Shown: piece by piece, positions 43,992 to 52,885 of the stretch
Layout of the letters: each line of letters starts with the position of its first letter
Numbering within the stretch: position 1 is the stretch's first letter
Assembly (NCBI GenBank): GCA_965223035.1
Contig: OZ244980.1
Span: 5,642,001 to 5,706,000 of the forward strand
From: CAMDPA01 sp965223035
Lineage (GTDB): Bacteria; Pseudomonadota; Alphaproteobacteria; Rhizobiales; Hyphomicrobiaceae
DNA: 64,000 nucleotides
Direction: 5' to 3'
Notes under the pieces: model-generated
The model's database searches: none
Seen by the model: only the letters and a program-made list of their open reading frames with translations
Told to the model about the DNA's origin: nothing
Translations under genes and position numbers: made by a program

Positions 43992-45347
43992 CTAATCGTC
44001 TGCTCCACGATCGCCGGCCTTGAAATCGCTGGCCTTAAGATCGCTGGCCTTGAACATCAACTGCGCGGCAAACAGCACCACAACGACGCGCACAACGTGA
44101 TGCAGCGCGACCACTGCCACGTCCAGGCCCAAGACCATGGCAATCACCGCCATTTCGTTTTGGCCGCCAGGGGCGAATGACACCAACAAGGTGGTCGGAT
44201 CGAGTCCAGTTGTGCTGGCTGTGGCCATCGTCATGCCGGCAGCAGCAATCAGCAAAAGCGCGGCATAGACCAGCCCCCAACTCAACACCGTTACGAACTC
44301 GCGAAGCGATATCCCGTTGAACTGCCGTCCAATCATGATCCCGATCGAAATCTGAGCGGCGATCAACGCTTCGATGGGCACCTTGAGGGCGATCAGCTCA
44401 CTCATGTGCAAGGCAGCACACACCACCATGGGCCCAATGATCGAGGCGCCAAACACGCCGAGCCGCGTCGCCGCCCACCAGCCGAAAAGGGCGACGACGC
44501 CGATCAGCACGGCGGCGCTCACCGGCAATTGCCAAACATGCAGCGCCTGCGGGGCGACGGCCCCGAGCCGCAGGCCGCCGACGAACTGCAGCCAAAACGG
44601 AAGGGCAAAAACGATCGCCATCACCCGGGCCGCGTGCACGAGGGTGACGCGGCGCAGATCGGCGCCGGCAGCGTGGGCAAACAGCACCATGTCGGATAAA
44701 CCGCCGGGTGCCGCGGCGAAGAACGCCGTTGATCGATCAAACCGCGCTGCGTACCGCAACAGCACGGTGCCGCCGACCGCCATCAAAGCGGTGTACGGCA
44801 GCATCAGCGCCAAGCTGGCGCTGGTGGCCGGGATTTTTGCCAGCAAATCGGGCGTAAAGCTGGTACCGATCGCGACCCCCAGCAAGGCGCGGAGCGGTCG
44901 CACCACCGCAATCGGCTGATAGAGCGGCCGCCCCGCCAGGCTCAGTGCGAAGGCCATGGTCAGCGGCCCCAGCAGCCAAGGCAGCGGCAAGCCCGCTAGA
45001 GCAACCTGCCTTTAATCGGAATCGGAACGATCCCGATTAAAGGCAGAAAGTTGCTCACCACCTTAAGAGCGATCATCTTTGCGCCTTAAATCGGAACCGG
45101 CGCAATTGGAATCGGCGTTGCGGTTCCGATTTAAGGCGCGATGATCTAGCAGGAAGCCGAGGCCGGCCAACATCGCGACCGCCCAACTGACTGCGAAGCG
45201 GCCGAGCTGCCGGGACCCGCACGCCAACCGCCGGGCGATCGTAGCAGCATAGTTGCCCAGCCCGATCCGGGCGCCGCCAACGGCCTGTCGCAGGCGCGCG
45301 CCCGAACGGCCTGGACCGGGGTCTGAATCGGACGGCCGCTCGGGCAT
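43992..45347 (-). pseudogene. AbrB-type membrane transporter gene interrupted by palindromic element
   Basis: The 5' part (ATG at 45347) encodes a lead and RLACGSRQLGRFAVSWAVAM then LAGLGFLL, after which the frame enters element copy G and stops at TAA near 45063. The 3' part resumes in the same frame as AGLPLPWLLGPLTMAFALSL and continues through a duplicated AbrB domain with about ten membrane spans (RALLGVAIGTSFTPDLLAKI, PGGLSDMVLFAHAAGAD, FAPGGQNEMAVIAMVLGLDV). Removing 150 bp leaves GFLLAGLPLPWLLGP, matching the conserved AbrB LPxPWLLGP motif, in a 401-residue protein. The only start for the 3' part alone is a TTG inside the motif, so the gene is probably inactive. Confidence 0.88.
44996..45149. 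mobile_element. CTAG-flanked palindromic miniature element inside abrB-type gene, long form (copy G)
   Basis: CTAG at 44996-44999 and 45146-45149 flank a 146-bp body identical in design to copies F and H. The insertion adds exactly 150 bp including one duplicated CTAG, keeps the frame of the host gene but brings in a TAA. This is the clearest case of recent insertion, and it fixes the target duplication as CTAG. Confidence 0.95.
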
Positions 45348-45357
45348 TTCGGTTCAC

Positions 45358-45708
45358 GTTGTCCCTGATGGGTTCTGCGTCGGGCGTTATAACCGACGTG
45401 GATTATCCGATTACGTGATTTACCATTTGCTGACGGCAGGTCCGACGCGCTCAAGCTGGCCCGACCACGCAACGTTGACTGCCTGGAGGTGTTGACTGCC
45501 TGGAGGTGCTGCCCTGTCGGCCATATCTGCGCCGCAGCGCCTGTCGGGCAGACAGAATTTCATGTGCGAAAACTGCTAGCGCGATCATGATTAACGAGGG
45601 TATATCACAACCGCGCTCGCGCGGGCATGACATATTTGCGCGATAGTTTGTACTTATGCGGAATAGGGATGATCGTCCCGCCAACCGCTGACGCACAGGA
45701 TCGCAGTC
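45358..45708. other. Divergent intergenic region
   Basis: This 350-bp region lies between the abrB-type pseudogene and the AsmA gene. It contains a short tandem duplication at 45477-45510 (TTGACTGCCTGGAGGTG, repeated twice). Promoters for both genes are expected here. Confidence 0.4.
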
Positions 45709-47946
45709 ATGAGTCAGACGCCGCCCGGCCCCAGGCCGCCGGACCCCAACCGCATGAACGCGCCGATGCCGAGACCCGAGCAAGCCAGGTCGCCGCGACC
45801 GGCAACGGCTGGCCGACGTGAACACCCACGCCGACGCGGCAGTGCTTTGCGTTTCGCGGCCTGGACCCTCACCGGCGTGGGCCTGTTGCTGGTGGTCGCT
45901 ATCGGCCTGCTGGTCGTGTTCGCGCCGGTCGGATTGATCCGCGACCAGCTGGTGCGCGAGGTCAAGGTTCAAACTGGCCGCGACTTGGTGATCGCCGGAA
46001 CGACATCGCTTTCGATCATCCCCTCGTTGGCGATCTCGATGGGCGACGTCTCGTTGTCCGCGCCCCCCGGCATGGGTGGCCCTGCGCTGGTCAAGATGCG
46101 CAGGTTGGATGCCAGCGCATCATTGATGGATTTGCTGGGCGGCAAGATCAGCGTCCGCAGCATCGTGCTCACGGACCCCGTGTTCGACTTGCGCGTTGAC
46201 GCCAAGGGCCGCCAAAGCTGGGACTTTTCGGCCGCCGTGCTTCCCAGAAAGATCACCTACGCGCAGGCGGTGCCGCAAGACAGGCGCACCGACGGGGTGC
46301 ATGGGTCGCCGGAATTGCGGGAGTTTCTACGAAATTCCTCGCCGCAGGGCGCCAGAACCGACAACGCGGACAAGATCGCGGACAAACCGATCGGCGACTT
46401 GGCGGTCGACGAGGTGCGCATCCAAAATGCGACGATCCGCTACCATGATGCACGATCGTCGGTCTCCGAGCAGGTCGACAACATCAATGCCCGGTTGACA
46501 GCACCTTCGCTATCGCAACCGGCCCGGGTCGATGGCACGTTCGCGGTGCGCGGTGAACGCATCGCCTTTGACGGCATGTTGTCCACACCCAAGGCCGTGA
46601 TGGACAATCGCTCGGCCGGGATCACGATCGCGGTGCGCTCGGCCGAGGGCGACAGGCGCTTTAACGGTCAGTTCAAGGGTGAGCTGGCAATCAGGGACGG
46701 TGACGTGGAGGTCAAGGGCCCGCTGTCGTTCGAAACCCCATCGATCAGAGCGTTGGCCAGCCTGGCCGGTGCGCAGCTGCCGCAAACGAGCGGCTTCAAC
46801 AACGCCGCCCTGAACAGCCATCTCAAGGTGCACGGCAAGACCATCACGCTGGACGATGCCAAGCTGGTGATCGACGACACCAACGCGACCGGCCGCATCG
46901 ATCTCCGGCTCGCCAAGCACCGACCACGAATCACGGCAAACCTGAACATCGATCGCCTCGACCTCAATCGCTACATCGGCGAGTCGGCCACCGCCAACCC
47001 TGGCCAAGCGTCGACGCCAGCGGGAACGTCCAGGCAGCCTGGAACGCGGGTCAGGGGCTATAAGGCGGGCAACAGCTGGAGCGATGAGCCGATCGATCTG
47101 TCCGGCCTTGGTCACGTGGATGCCGACGCAAACATTCGGCTGGGTGCGATGCAAATCGGCGCCATCAAGGTCGGAGCCAGCAGCATCAAGGTCGCCTTGA
47201 ATGACCGCATGCTGCGGACCACCGTCAACGATAGTGCACTTTACGGTGGGCGCGGGCGGGGCGTGCTGGCCGTCGACGGGCGGGGACCGTCGCCGAGCGT
47301 CGGCGTCAACTTCGTGGTCGCGAACGTGTCCGGTCTGCCGTTCTTACGGGACGCCATTGGCTTCGATTGGGTGGGCGGCAATGCCAACGTCCGGGCCGCA
47401 CTGGTTGGCCAAGGGAACAGTGAAAAGGCCTTGATGGGCAGCTTGCAGGGCGACGCCGGGCTAGACATCAAGAACGGCGCCATCGTCGGCTTCAACATTG
47501 CCCAGCTGATCCGTGGCGCGTCCCGCGGACAAGTGGCCGATCTCAGCCGTGTGCCGACGGCCAAAACCGACTTCAGCCAAGCTAAAGCCGCCTTCACCAT
47601 CAAGTCCGGCGTGGCCACCATCACCGAGTTCAGTGTGCTGAGTCCGCTGTTGCGGATCGGAGGCTCAGGCCGGATCGACATCGCCAACAAACAGCTCGGT
47701 ACCACATTTCGGCCGAAGCTGGTCGGCAGCCTGTCGGGACAGGGCGGGCCGCTGGATCTCACCGGGATCGAGATTCCGGTGCGGGTCACGGGGCCCTGGC
47801 ACGATCCGCAAATCATCCCCGACGTGTCGGGGGTATTGAACGATCCGACTAGGGCGGTGGATGCGATCAAACAGTTTGGCAAGAACCTAAAGAAGAATGG
47901 CGGTGCCGGGTTGGGAGGCCTTCTGAACCAGTTTCTCAAGCGCTGA
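45709..47946 (+). CDS. AsmA-family envelope protein
   Basis: The product is 745 residues. A Pro/Arg-rich cytoplasmic tail (1-46) precedes one transmembrane helix (WTLTGVGLLLVVAIGLLVVF, about 51-71). The AsmA N-terminal domain follows (IRDQLVREVKVQTGRDLVIA and ISMGDVSLSAPPGMGGPALV), and the C-terminal AsmA_2 domain includes LQGDAGLDIKNGAIVGFNI (about 580-598) and SPLLRIGGSGRIDIANKQL. AsmA proteins are inner-membrane-anchored, beta-groove periplasmic proteins implicated in lipid transport to, and homeostasis of, the outer membrane. A weak ribosome site precedes the ATG. Palindromic element copy H lies 3 bp beyond the stop. Confidence 0.88.
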   Translation: MSQTPPGPRPPDPNRMNAPMPRPEQARSPRPATAGRREHPRRRGSALRFAAWTLTGVGLLLVVAIGLLVVFAPVGLIRDQLVREVKVQTGRDLVIAGTTSLSIIPSLAISMGDVSLSAPPGMGGPALVKMRRLDASASLMDLLGGKISVRSIVLTDPVFDLRVDAKGRQSWDFSAAVLPRKITYAQAVPQDRRTDGVHGSPELREFLRNSSPQGARTDNADKIADKPIGDLAVDEVRIQNATIRYHDARSSVSEQVDNINARLTAPSLSQPARVDGTFAVRGERIAFDGMLSTPKAVMDNRSAGITIAVRSAEGDRRFNGQFKGELAIRDGDVEVKGPLSFETPSIRALASLAGAQLPQTSGFNNAALNSHLKVHGKTITLDDAKLVIDDTNATGRIDLRLAKHRPRITANLNIDRLDLNRYIGESATANPGQASTPAGTSRQPGTRVRGYKAGNSWSDEPIDLSGLGHVDADANIRLGAMQIGAIKVGASSIKVALNDRMLRTTVNDSALYGGRGRGVLAVDGRGPSPSVGVNFVVANVSGLPFLRDAIGFDWVGGNANVRAALVGQGNSEKALMGSLQGDAGLDIKNGAIVGFNIAQLIRGASRGQVADLSRVPTAKTDFSQAKAAFTIKSGVATITEFSVLSPLLRIGGSGRIDIANKQLGTTFRPKLVGSLSGQGGPLDLTGIEIPVRVTGPWHDPQIIPDVSGVLNDPTRAVDAIKQFGKNLKKNGGAGLGGLLNQFLKR

Positions 47947-47948
47947 TG

Positions 47949-48102
47949 CTAGAGCAGCCTGCCTTTAATCGGAATCGGAACGATCCCGATTAAAGGCAGA
48001 AAGTTGCTCACCACTTTAAGAGCGATCATCTTTGCGCCTTAAATCGGAACCGGCGCAATTGCAACCGGCGTTGCGGTTCCGATTTAAGGCGCGATGATCT
48101 AG
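47949..48102. mobile_element. CTAG-flanked palindromic miniature element, long form (copy H)
   Basis: CTAG at 47949-47952 and 48099-48102 flank a 146-bp body. It starts three bases after the AsmA stop codon. The two hairpins could act as a transcription stop between the convergent AsmA and AraC-type genes. Confidence 0.9.
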
Positions 48103-48129
48103 CGCCGGCGGGGCCGCGCGAGCGCTTGA

Positions 48130-48252
48130 TCATGTCCGCCTTAGGCGGACCGCTGGGCCGGCCCGCTCCCCCGCCCAGCCACCCGGACCGTCATGCCGTC
48201 GGGTGGCCGGTTGGAGGAACGGGTGGGGTAGCGGGAAGGTTCCAGATTACTC
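48130..48252. repeat. GC-rich GCTGGAACC palindromic repeat, reverse orientation
   Basis: It opens CATGTCCGCCTTAGGCGGAC then GGGCCGGCCCGCTCCCCCGC and ends GGGTAGCGGGAAGGTTCCAG. This is the reverse complement of the layout at 43288-43459. Confidence 0.65.
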
Positions 48253-48355
48253 CGGCACGGTTTAGGCACCACCGCTGGCACTGGGCGCCGATGTGGCGTG
48301 CCGGTCCTGCGGGACAACCGGCACTGTCGGTCACCGGTAAAGCCGTGCGGCAAGC

Positions 48356-49348
48356 TCATCGCGCCAACGTTGCGCGCGGGCTTTGGCCGAAGCGGCGGCG
48401 ATACTCGACCGCGAAACGGCCTAAATGCATGAAGCCGAGTTCCAGCGCGATGTCGGTAACCGCCGCGTTCGCACCGCCGCTGAGCAACCTGAAGTGAGCC
48501 AGATTGAGCCGTACTTGGCGGACGTACTGCATCGGTGTCAGCCCGAACTGTCGGCTGAAGGCCAACTGTAGGGTTCGGACGTTGACGCCGGCTGCGCGGG
48601 ATAAGTCGGTGACCTTGATCGGCGCACCGAGATTGTCGTGGATGAAGTCCAGGGCCTGCCGCAGCTGCTTGGAATGGCCCCGGCGGTCAGCTGTCAGAAA
48701 ATGGTCGATATTGCTTGGTTGATGCTGCAAAAAGTCGAGGATCAGCTCCTGCTCCACCGCACATTGGGATAGATTGGCGGCTCCGCAAAACATCCATCCG
48801 TACTCGGCCGACTGGATGCACGTCATCAGCTTGGATAGCCAGGCCTTCATGGCTGGCTCGGTCAGCGCAATCTCGGAGCGGAAGACCACTGGACCCGGTA
48901 AGCGATAGCCCACCACATCCTCGGCTAAAGCTTGCAAAACCGCCCGATCGATCTGCACCAGCAGCTTCTCGCATCCGGCGTGCCATTGCATGTGGGTGTG
49001 ACGCGTCGGATTTAGGATCGTGGCGACCGAGGTTGTGGCCTGCGTGTGCTCGCGTCCGTTGGTGATGGTAGCCCGCCCTTTGATCGGGATCTGGATCAGG
49101 TAGAAGCTGCCGAGTTCGCCCGGCTCGATCTCCACGTCCGCGCCGTAGCGCAGATAATTGAGCGATAGGTCGAGGCCAGCCGCATGATTGTGGCAGGCGT
49201 CAAAATCGTCATTGACGCGTTGGCGCTCCAAGCGGTGCCGGCAAAATTTACCGGCGACAAGATCGCGCGCTTCATCCAGTTCGCGGCTGGCAAACAGCCG
49301 GTGGTTCCGAAGCCGTTCGCGGCTGGAAAACTTAGAGATTTTGGTCAT
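48356..49348 (-). CDS. AraC-family transcriptional regulator
   Basis: The 330-residue regulator has an N-terminal cupin-like sensor domain of the AraC-binding-2 type (GELGSFYLIQIPIKGRATIT, about 85-105; NPTRHTHMQWHAGCEKLLVQ) and a C-terminal double HTH (residues about 230-330: ALDFIHDNLGAPIKVTDLSR, GVNVRTLQLAFSRQFGLTP, DIALELGFMHLGRFAVEYRR). It is divergent from the cupin and flavin-monooxygenase genes, 151 bp away, and is the obvious candidate to control them in response to a small aromatic or carboxylic effector. The ATG at 49348 gives a normal length. Confidence 0.9.
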   Translation of the reverse strand: MTKISKFSSRERLRNHRLFASRELDEARDLVAGKFCRHRLERQRVNDDFDACHNHAAGLDLSLNYLRYGADVEIEPGELGSFYLIQIPIKGRATITNGREHTQATTSVATILNPTRHTHMQWHAGCEKLLVQIDRAVLQALAEDVVGYRLPGPVVFRSEIALTEPAMKAWLSKLMTCIQSAEYGWMFCGAANLSQCAVEQELILDFLQHQPSNIDHFLTADRRGHSKQLRQALDFIHDNLGAPIKVTDLSRAAGVNVRTLQLAFSRQFGLTPMQYVRQVRLNLAHFRLLSGGANAAVTDIALELGFMHLGRFAVEYRRRFGQSPRATLAR

Positions 49349-49499
49349 TGTTCGATGACCACGACGACCAGCACTTGCGAAAGGCAAACATAATCTGTGT
49401 GCCGATTGCAACAAATATTCGCATTTTGGATAGTGCCGGCCGGGCTGCGGACCCATAATCACCTCGTCAACAAGGAGGCGCGCTCAGGAGGAACAAGCT
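49349..49499. promoter_or_regulatory. Divergent promoter region, AraC regulator / cupin operon
   Basis: A 151-bp AT-richer spacer that must hold both promoters and any AraC-type direct repeats. A strong CAGGAGGAAC ribosome site (about 49486-49495) precedes the cupin gene. Confidence 0.5.
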
Positions 49500-49946
49500 A
49501 TGGAGTTCAAGATTGGCGTAACCGCGTCCGCGGACGGTCTTAACGGGCTTTCATGGAATGTCGTCGGCCACACCTACACACCTAAGTTGCTGAGCGAGAA
49601 TGCTTTCGTGTGGCACGCGTTGATTCCGAACGAAACCTTCGTGCCGCCGCATATCCATCCCACGCAGGACGAATGGATCTACATGTTGAGTGGCACGCTC
49701 GACGTCGAATTTGGCGCGGACGTTCACAAGGCAGCGGTCGGAGACACGGTGCGCATGCCAAAAGGGATCGCGCACGGCATTTTCAATCGCTCCGGAGCCG
49801 ATGCGACCTGCGTGTTCGGCGTGGCGCCGGCCCGCAAGCTGTTCGACCTGTTCACCGTGCTCGATGGCGTCACCGATGCCGATGAGTTGGTGCGACTGTC
49901 GGCGTTGCACGAGGTCGACTTCCTGCCACCTCCAGATCAATCCTGA
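49500..49946 (+). CDS. Cupin-domain protein
   Basis: The 148-residue single-domain cupin begins right after CAGGAGGAACAAGCT. Motif 1 is FVPPHIHPTQDEWIYMLSG (about residues 46-64), with two His and a Glu as metal ligands, and motif 2 is GDTVRMPKGIAHGIFNRSG (about 81-99). Such small cupins act as dioxygenases, isomerases or ligand sensors. The 12-bp gap to the monooxygenase gene and common direction indicate one operon, so it may act on the product of that enzyme. Confidence 0.8.
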   Translation: MEFKIGVTASADGLNGLSWNVVGHTYTPKLLSENAFVWHALIPNETFVPPHIHPTQDEWIYMLSGTLDVEFGADVHKAAVGDTVRMPKGIAHGIFNRSGADATCVFGVAPARKLFDLFTVLDGVTDADELVRLSALHEVDFLPPPDQS

Positions 49947-49958
49947 AGGTCCGCCACC

Positions 49959-51491
49959 ATGGCAACGCGAAAAACCGTGGCCGTCATCGGCGGCGGCGTG
50001 AGCGGGCTCGCCGCGGCCAAGGCGTTCGACGAGCGCGGCCACCGGGTGATCGGGTTTGAGCGCAGCCACGATTTTGGTGGGGTTTGGGAATTGTCGCGGT
50101 CATACCCCGACGTGCAAACGCAATCCCCCAAAGATCTCTATCGTTTCACCGATCATCCCATGCCGCGTGACTATCCCGAATGGCCCAAGGGGCCGCAAGT
50201 GCATGCCTACCTGCAGTCTTACGCGGACAAACACAATCTCCAACGACTGTTCCATCTCAGCACCAACGTGGTGTCGATGAATCGACGGGCCGATGGCCGG
50301 CCAGGCTGGACCTTGGAGTTGCAGTCGAGCGGCAGGACACGCGTCGAAGACTTCGATTTTGTCGCCATTTGTACCGGGCAGTTTTCGGACAAGAACATCA
50401 TTACGCACCCCGGCCAGGACAGCTTTGTCGCGGGCGGCGGACAGGTGATCCACTCGTCTGAGTACACCGACCCGGCGATGGCGGGCGGCAAACGCGTGGT
50501 GGTGCTGGGGGGCTCAAAATCTGGCACCGATATCGCAGTGAACGCGGCACAATGCGGCGCGAAACAGGTGACGCTGGTCTACCGCGAGACGGTCTGGCGG
50601 CTGCCGTATTACGTGGGCGGCATCAATTTCAAGCACCTGCTGTACATGCGGGCCCAGGAGCGGCAGTTCAACGGTTGGGGCCGGACCGGCATGCAGCGGT
50701 TCGCGGCGGCGGTATTCAAGCCGCTGATATGGGCCAACTTCCGCGGGCTGGAAACCATGCTGAAGTTGCAGCTGGGCTTGAAGCGGTGGGACATGGTGCC
50801 GGAGCTGCCGATCGAGAAGGAGGCCTCGTGCTCGTTACCGGTAGTAACGCCTGGGCTGTTCGAATCGTTCAAGAACGGTTCGGTGCGCCCGATCAAGGGC
50901 AGCTATGAGCGTTATGACGGCGACGGCATCGTGCTCACCAATGGAGAGCGCGTCGGGGCTGATCTATCGATCCTGGCCGTCGGCTGGAAGCTCGGCGTGC
51001 CCTACCTGCCCCAGGCGTACCAAGACAAACTGATCGAGGCGGACGGCCAGTACCGCACCTACCGGCTTGCGGTGAACCCGGATCTACCGGACATGGGATT
51101 TGTCGGCTTCAATTCCAGCTTCTGCAGCGTGCTGTCTGCGGAGGTGATCGCCAACTGGCTGGTTCGCTACGCGGACGGTATGTTGGCGCACCAACCCAGC
51201 GATGAGGAGATGCGCAACAACATCGAGATGATGCTCGAATGGCGGCGCAACGAGCGACCGGCCGCGCAGGTCTACGGCGGGCTGTGCTCGGCCCCGTTCC
51301 ATTTCAAGCACTTTGACGAACTGCTGGCCGACATGGGCGCGCGCGAACGACAGCGCCGCAATCCGTTCGCCGAAAATTTCTCGTACCCGAACGCCGAGGC
51401 TTTCGGTCGCTACCTGGCGTCGACGCCCCAGTACCACGTGGCGTCGGCCCAGCCGCAGCCCGCGGCGAAACCAGTAGCCGCGAGCGCTTAA
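49959..51491 (+). CDS. Flavin-containing monooxygenase (FMO/BVMO-like)
   Basis: The 510-residue enzyme shows the FAD fold VAVIGGGVSGLAAAKAFDER (residues 6-25), FERSHDFGGVWELSRSYPD (about 35-53), the FMO-type linker HSSEYTDPAMAGGKRVVVLG (about 167-187) and the NADPH fold GGSKSGTDIAVNAAQ. The FxGxxxHxxxY fingerprint is only partly kept (GGGQVIHSSEY), so N-oxygenation, S-oxygenation or Baeyer-Villiger oxidation are all possible. It is the second gene of an AraC-controlled operon. The C-terminus ends in an Ala/Pro/Gln tail. Confidence 0.88.
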   Translation: MATRKTVAVIGGGVSGLAAAKAFDERGHRVIGFERSHDFGGVWELSRSYPDVQTQSPKDLYRFTDHPMPRDYPEWPKGPQVHAYLQSYADKHNLQRLFHLSTNVVSMNRRADGRPGWTLELQSSGRTRVEDFDFVAICTGQFSDKNIITHPGQDSFVAGGGQVIHSSEYTDPAMAGGKRVVVLGGSKSGTDIAVNAAQCGAKQVTLVYRETVWRLPYYVGGINFKHLLYMRAQERQFNGWGRTGMQRFAAAVFKPLIWANFRGLETMLKLQLGLKRWDMVPELPIEKEASCSLPVVTPGLFESFKNGSVRPIKGSYERYDGDGIVLTNGERVGADLSILAVGWKLGVPYLPQAYQDKLIEADGQYRTYRLAVNPDLPDMGFVGFNSSFCSVLSAEVIANWLVRYADGMLAHQPSDEEMRNNIEMMLEWRRNERPAAQVYGGLCSAPFHFKHFDELLADMGARERQRRNPFAENFSYPNAEAFGRYLASTPQYHVASAQPQPAAKPVAASA

Positions 51492-51965
51492 CGGACAGCG
51501 CGGTGCGGAGCGGGTCACCGCGCAGCGTTACCATCGGGCAACACCGGTGTGACGCGGACCGGGGTGCAAGGCTTCAGTCGGGGCGGCGTCCCGACCAGGC
51601 TGAAGCGCCCAAGCAGCCCAAACGTGCCTGTTTGCCGCCATCTGCGGCGATTGGTCGTAAAAAATGACATTCCTCTTTGGAGCTCGATCTGAGGAAGTTA
51701 TTGCTCAAATTTACAATGGTCAGTTTCACAGGTCACTGATTCTCACGCAAACACTCGAGAGAGAACGGCGTCCGGTCATTGTGCTTGAACGCAAGTGAAA
51801 ATGATTTACCTCCCCGACTGATTTTTTTCTTGCGTCCCGTAGGCGTTGGCCTCATATCGGGGGTGCCGTTCGTCCACCTGCCCCGAAGGTCAAGGACAAG
51901 ATCCCCAAACCCCCAAGGTAAGGAGCGGGCGGGTCACATTCTGTCTACTGGTTGGGGAGGGTCTT
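51492..51965. other. Intergenic upstream of speH
   Basis: A 474-bp region without a supported gene. It includes an AT-rich segment (about 51655-51840) likely to contain the speH promoter and a long leader. No known riboswitch was identified. Confidence 0.4.
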
Positions 51966-52559
51966 ATGGCCTATCAAGACGCCCTCTTCCAATTGGGGAT
52001 GGACTTGACTCGTTCAAGCACCGCCCAAAAGGAAGACTTTGATCGAACCGCGCTGCTTGCGCAGAACGCAGTTTCGGGATCGCGAAGACCGTTCGCTGGT
52101 CGACCTTCGGATGAAGGCGAAGACGTCTGCGCACGTCGTGAAAGCGACAAGGCTGGACGCCACTTGATCATTGATCTGTTCGGTGCCTCGCGGCTGGACG
52201 ACGTCGGTCATATCGAGCAAACGCTGAAACGCTGTGTGGATGTTTCCGGTGCTACGCTGGTTCATTCCCACATCCACGATCTGGCGCCGGGCTGCGGCGT
52301 CACTGGCGTTGCGGTGCTCGCCGAAAGCCATATCTCGATCCATACCTGGCCTGAGAACGGCTACGCTGCGCTCGACGTGTTCATGTGCGGTGATGCCAAG
52401 CCGCACTCGTGCATCGAAGTGCTGGAGCAGGCGTTCGCAGCAGACAGCGTGGTGGTCAAATCGCATCAGCGCGGTTTGGATCGACCGGCAGCACCGCGCG
52501 AACACGGGGTGACGCGACGGGATGCTGGGACGCGGCGCGGCGATCGCAAAGCCGCTTAG
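51966..52559 (+). CDS. speH: S-adenosylmethionine decarboxylase proenzyme, N-terminally extended
   Basis: The 197-residue proenzyme decarboxylates SAM to give the aminopropyl donor for spermidine. The self-cleavage site is in LAESHISIHTWPENGYAALD (about residues 118-137), where the Ser after Glu becomes the pyruvoyl group. DLAPGCGVTGVAVLAE upstream and the Cys of DVFMCGDAKPHSC are also conserved. About 65 residues (MAYQDALFQLGMDLTRSSTA onward) precede the usual core start GRHLIIDLFGAS, and the C-terminal 20 residues are basic. The ATG at 51966 follows GGGGAGGGTCTT. Monocistronic. Confidence 0.92.
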   Translation: MAYQDALFQLGMDLTRSSTAQKEDFDRTALLAQNAVSGSRRPFAGRPSDEGEDVCARRESDKAGRHLIIDLFGASRLDDVGHIEQTLKRCVDVSGATLVHSHIHDLAPGCGVTGVAVLAESHISIHTWPENGYAALDVFMCGDAKPHSCIEVLEQAFAADSVVVKSHQRGLDRPAAPREHGVTRRDAGTRRGDRKAA

Positions 52560-52694
52560 GCCTTTACGTCGGGCCCTTTATAGCGTCCCGGTTCGCTGCG
52601 CGGCTTTGATCCGTTACCGGTGTCATCGACGAGCTTCGCGCGCGATCCTCGTCGATGTGATTTCGGGCAGGTGTTCGGCTTCATCATTTCCGCC
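52560..52694. other. Intergenic 3' of speH
   Basis: Short gap; TCATCGACGAGCTTCGCGCG and GATCCTCGTCGATGTGA can form a hairpin (TCATCGACGAG with CTCGTCGATG) at about 52623-52660, a plausible transcription-end structure without a clear T run. Confidence 0.35.
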
Positions 52695-52755
52695 CCAGAT
52701 CATCGCGCCTTTGATCGGGATCGTTCCGCTTCCGATCAAAGGCAGGTTGCTCTAA
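52695..52755. mobile_element. Palindromic miniature element, short form, decayed flanks (copy I)
   Basis: The 53-bp body is like copy B, with GATCGGGATCGTTCCGCTTC. Flanks read CCAG on the left and CTAA on the right, each one substitution from CTAG, indicating an older insertion. Confidence 0.78.
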
Positions 52756-52885
52756 GTGGATGAGCCTTGCCGTCCCGCTCTCGTGTCGGGCCGCGGCGCC
52801 GCTGCGCTGCAGCTGAACCGGACTATATGGCGCCAGGCGGGCTTTTACAGGCCCGCACCGGGCGGCGCTGGTCGGGCTGGCGCCA

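Noticed and set aside
43992..44990. Treating the abrB-type 3' part as an intact gene starting at TTG 44990
   Set aside because: The TTG lies inside the conserved LPLPWLLGP motif and the missing N-terminus is found on the other side of the inserted element.
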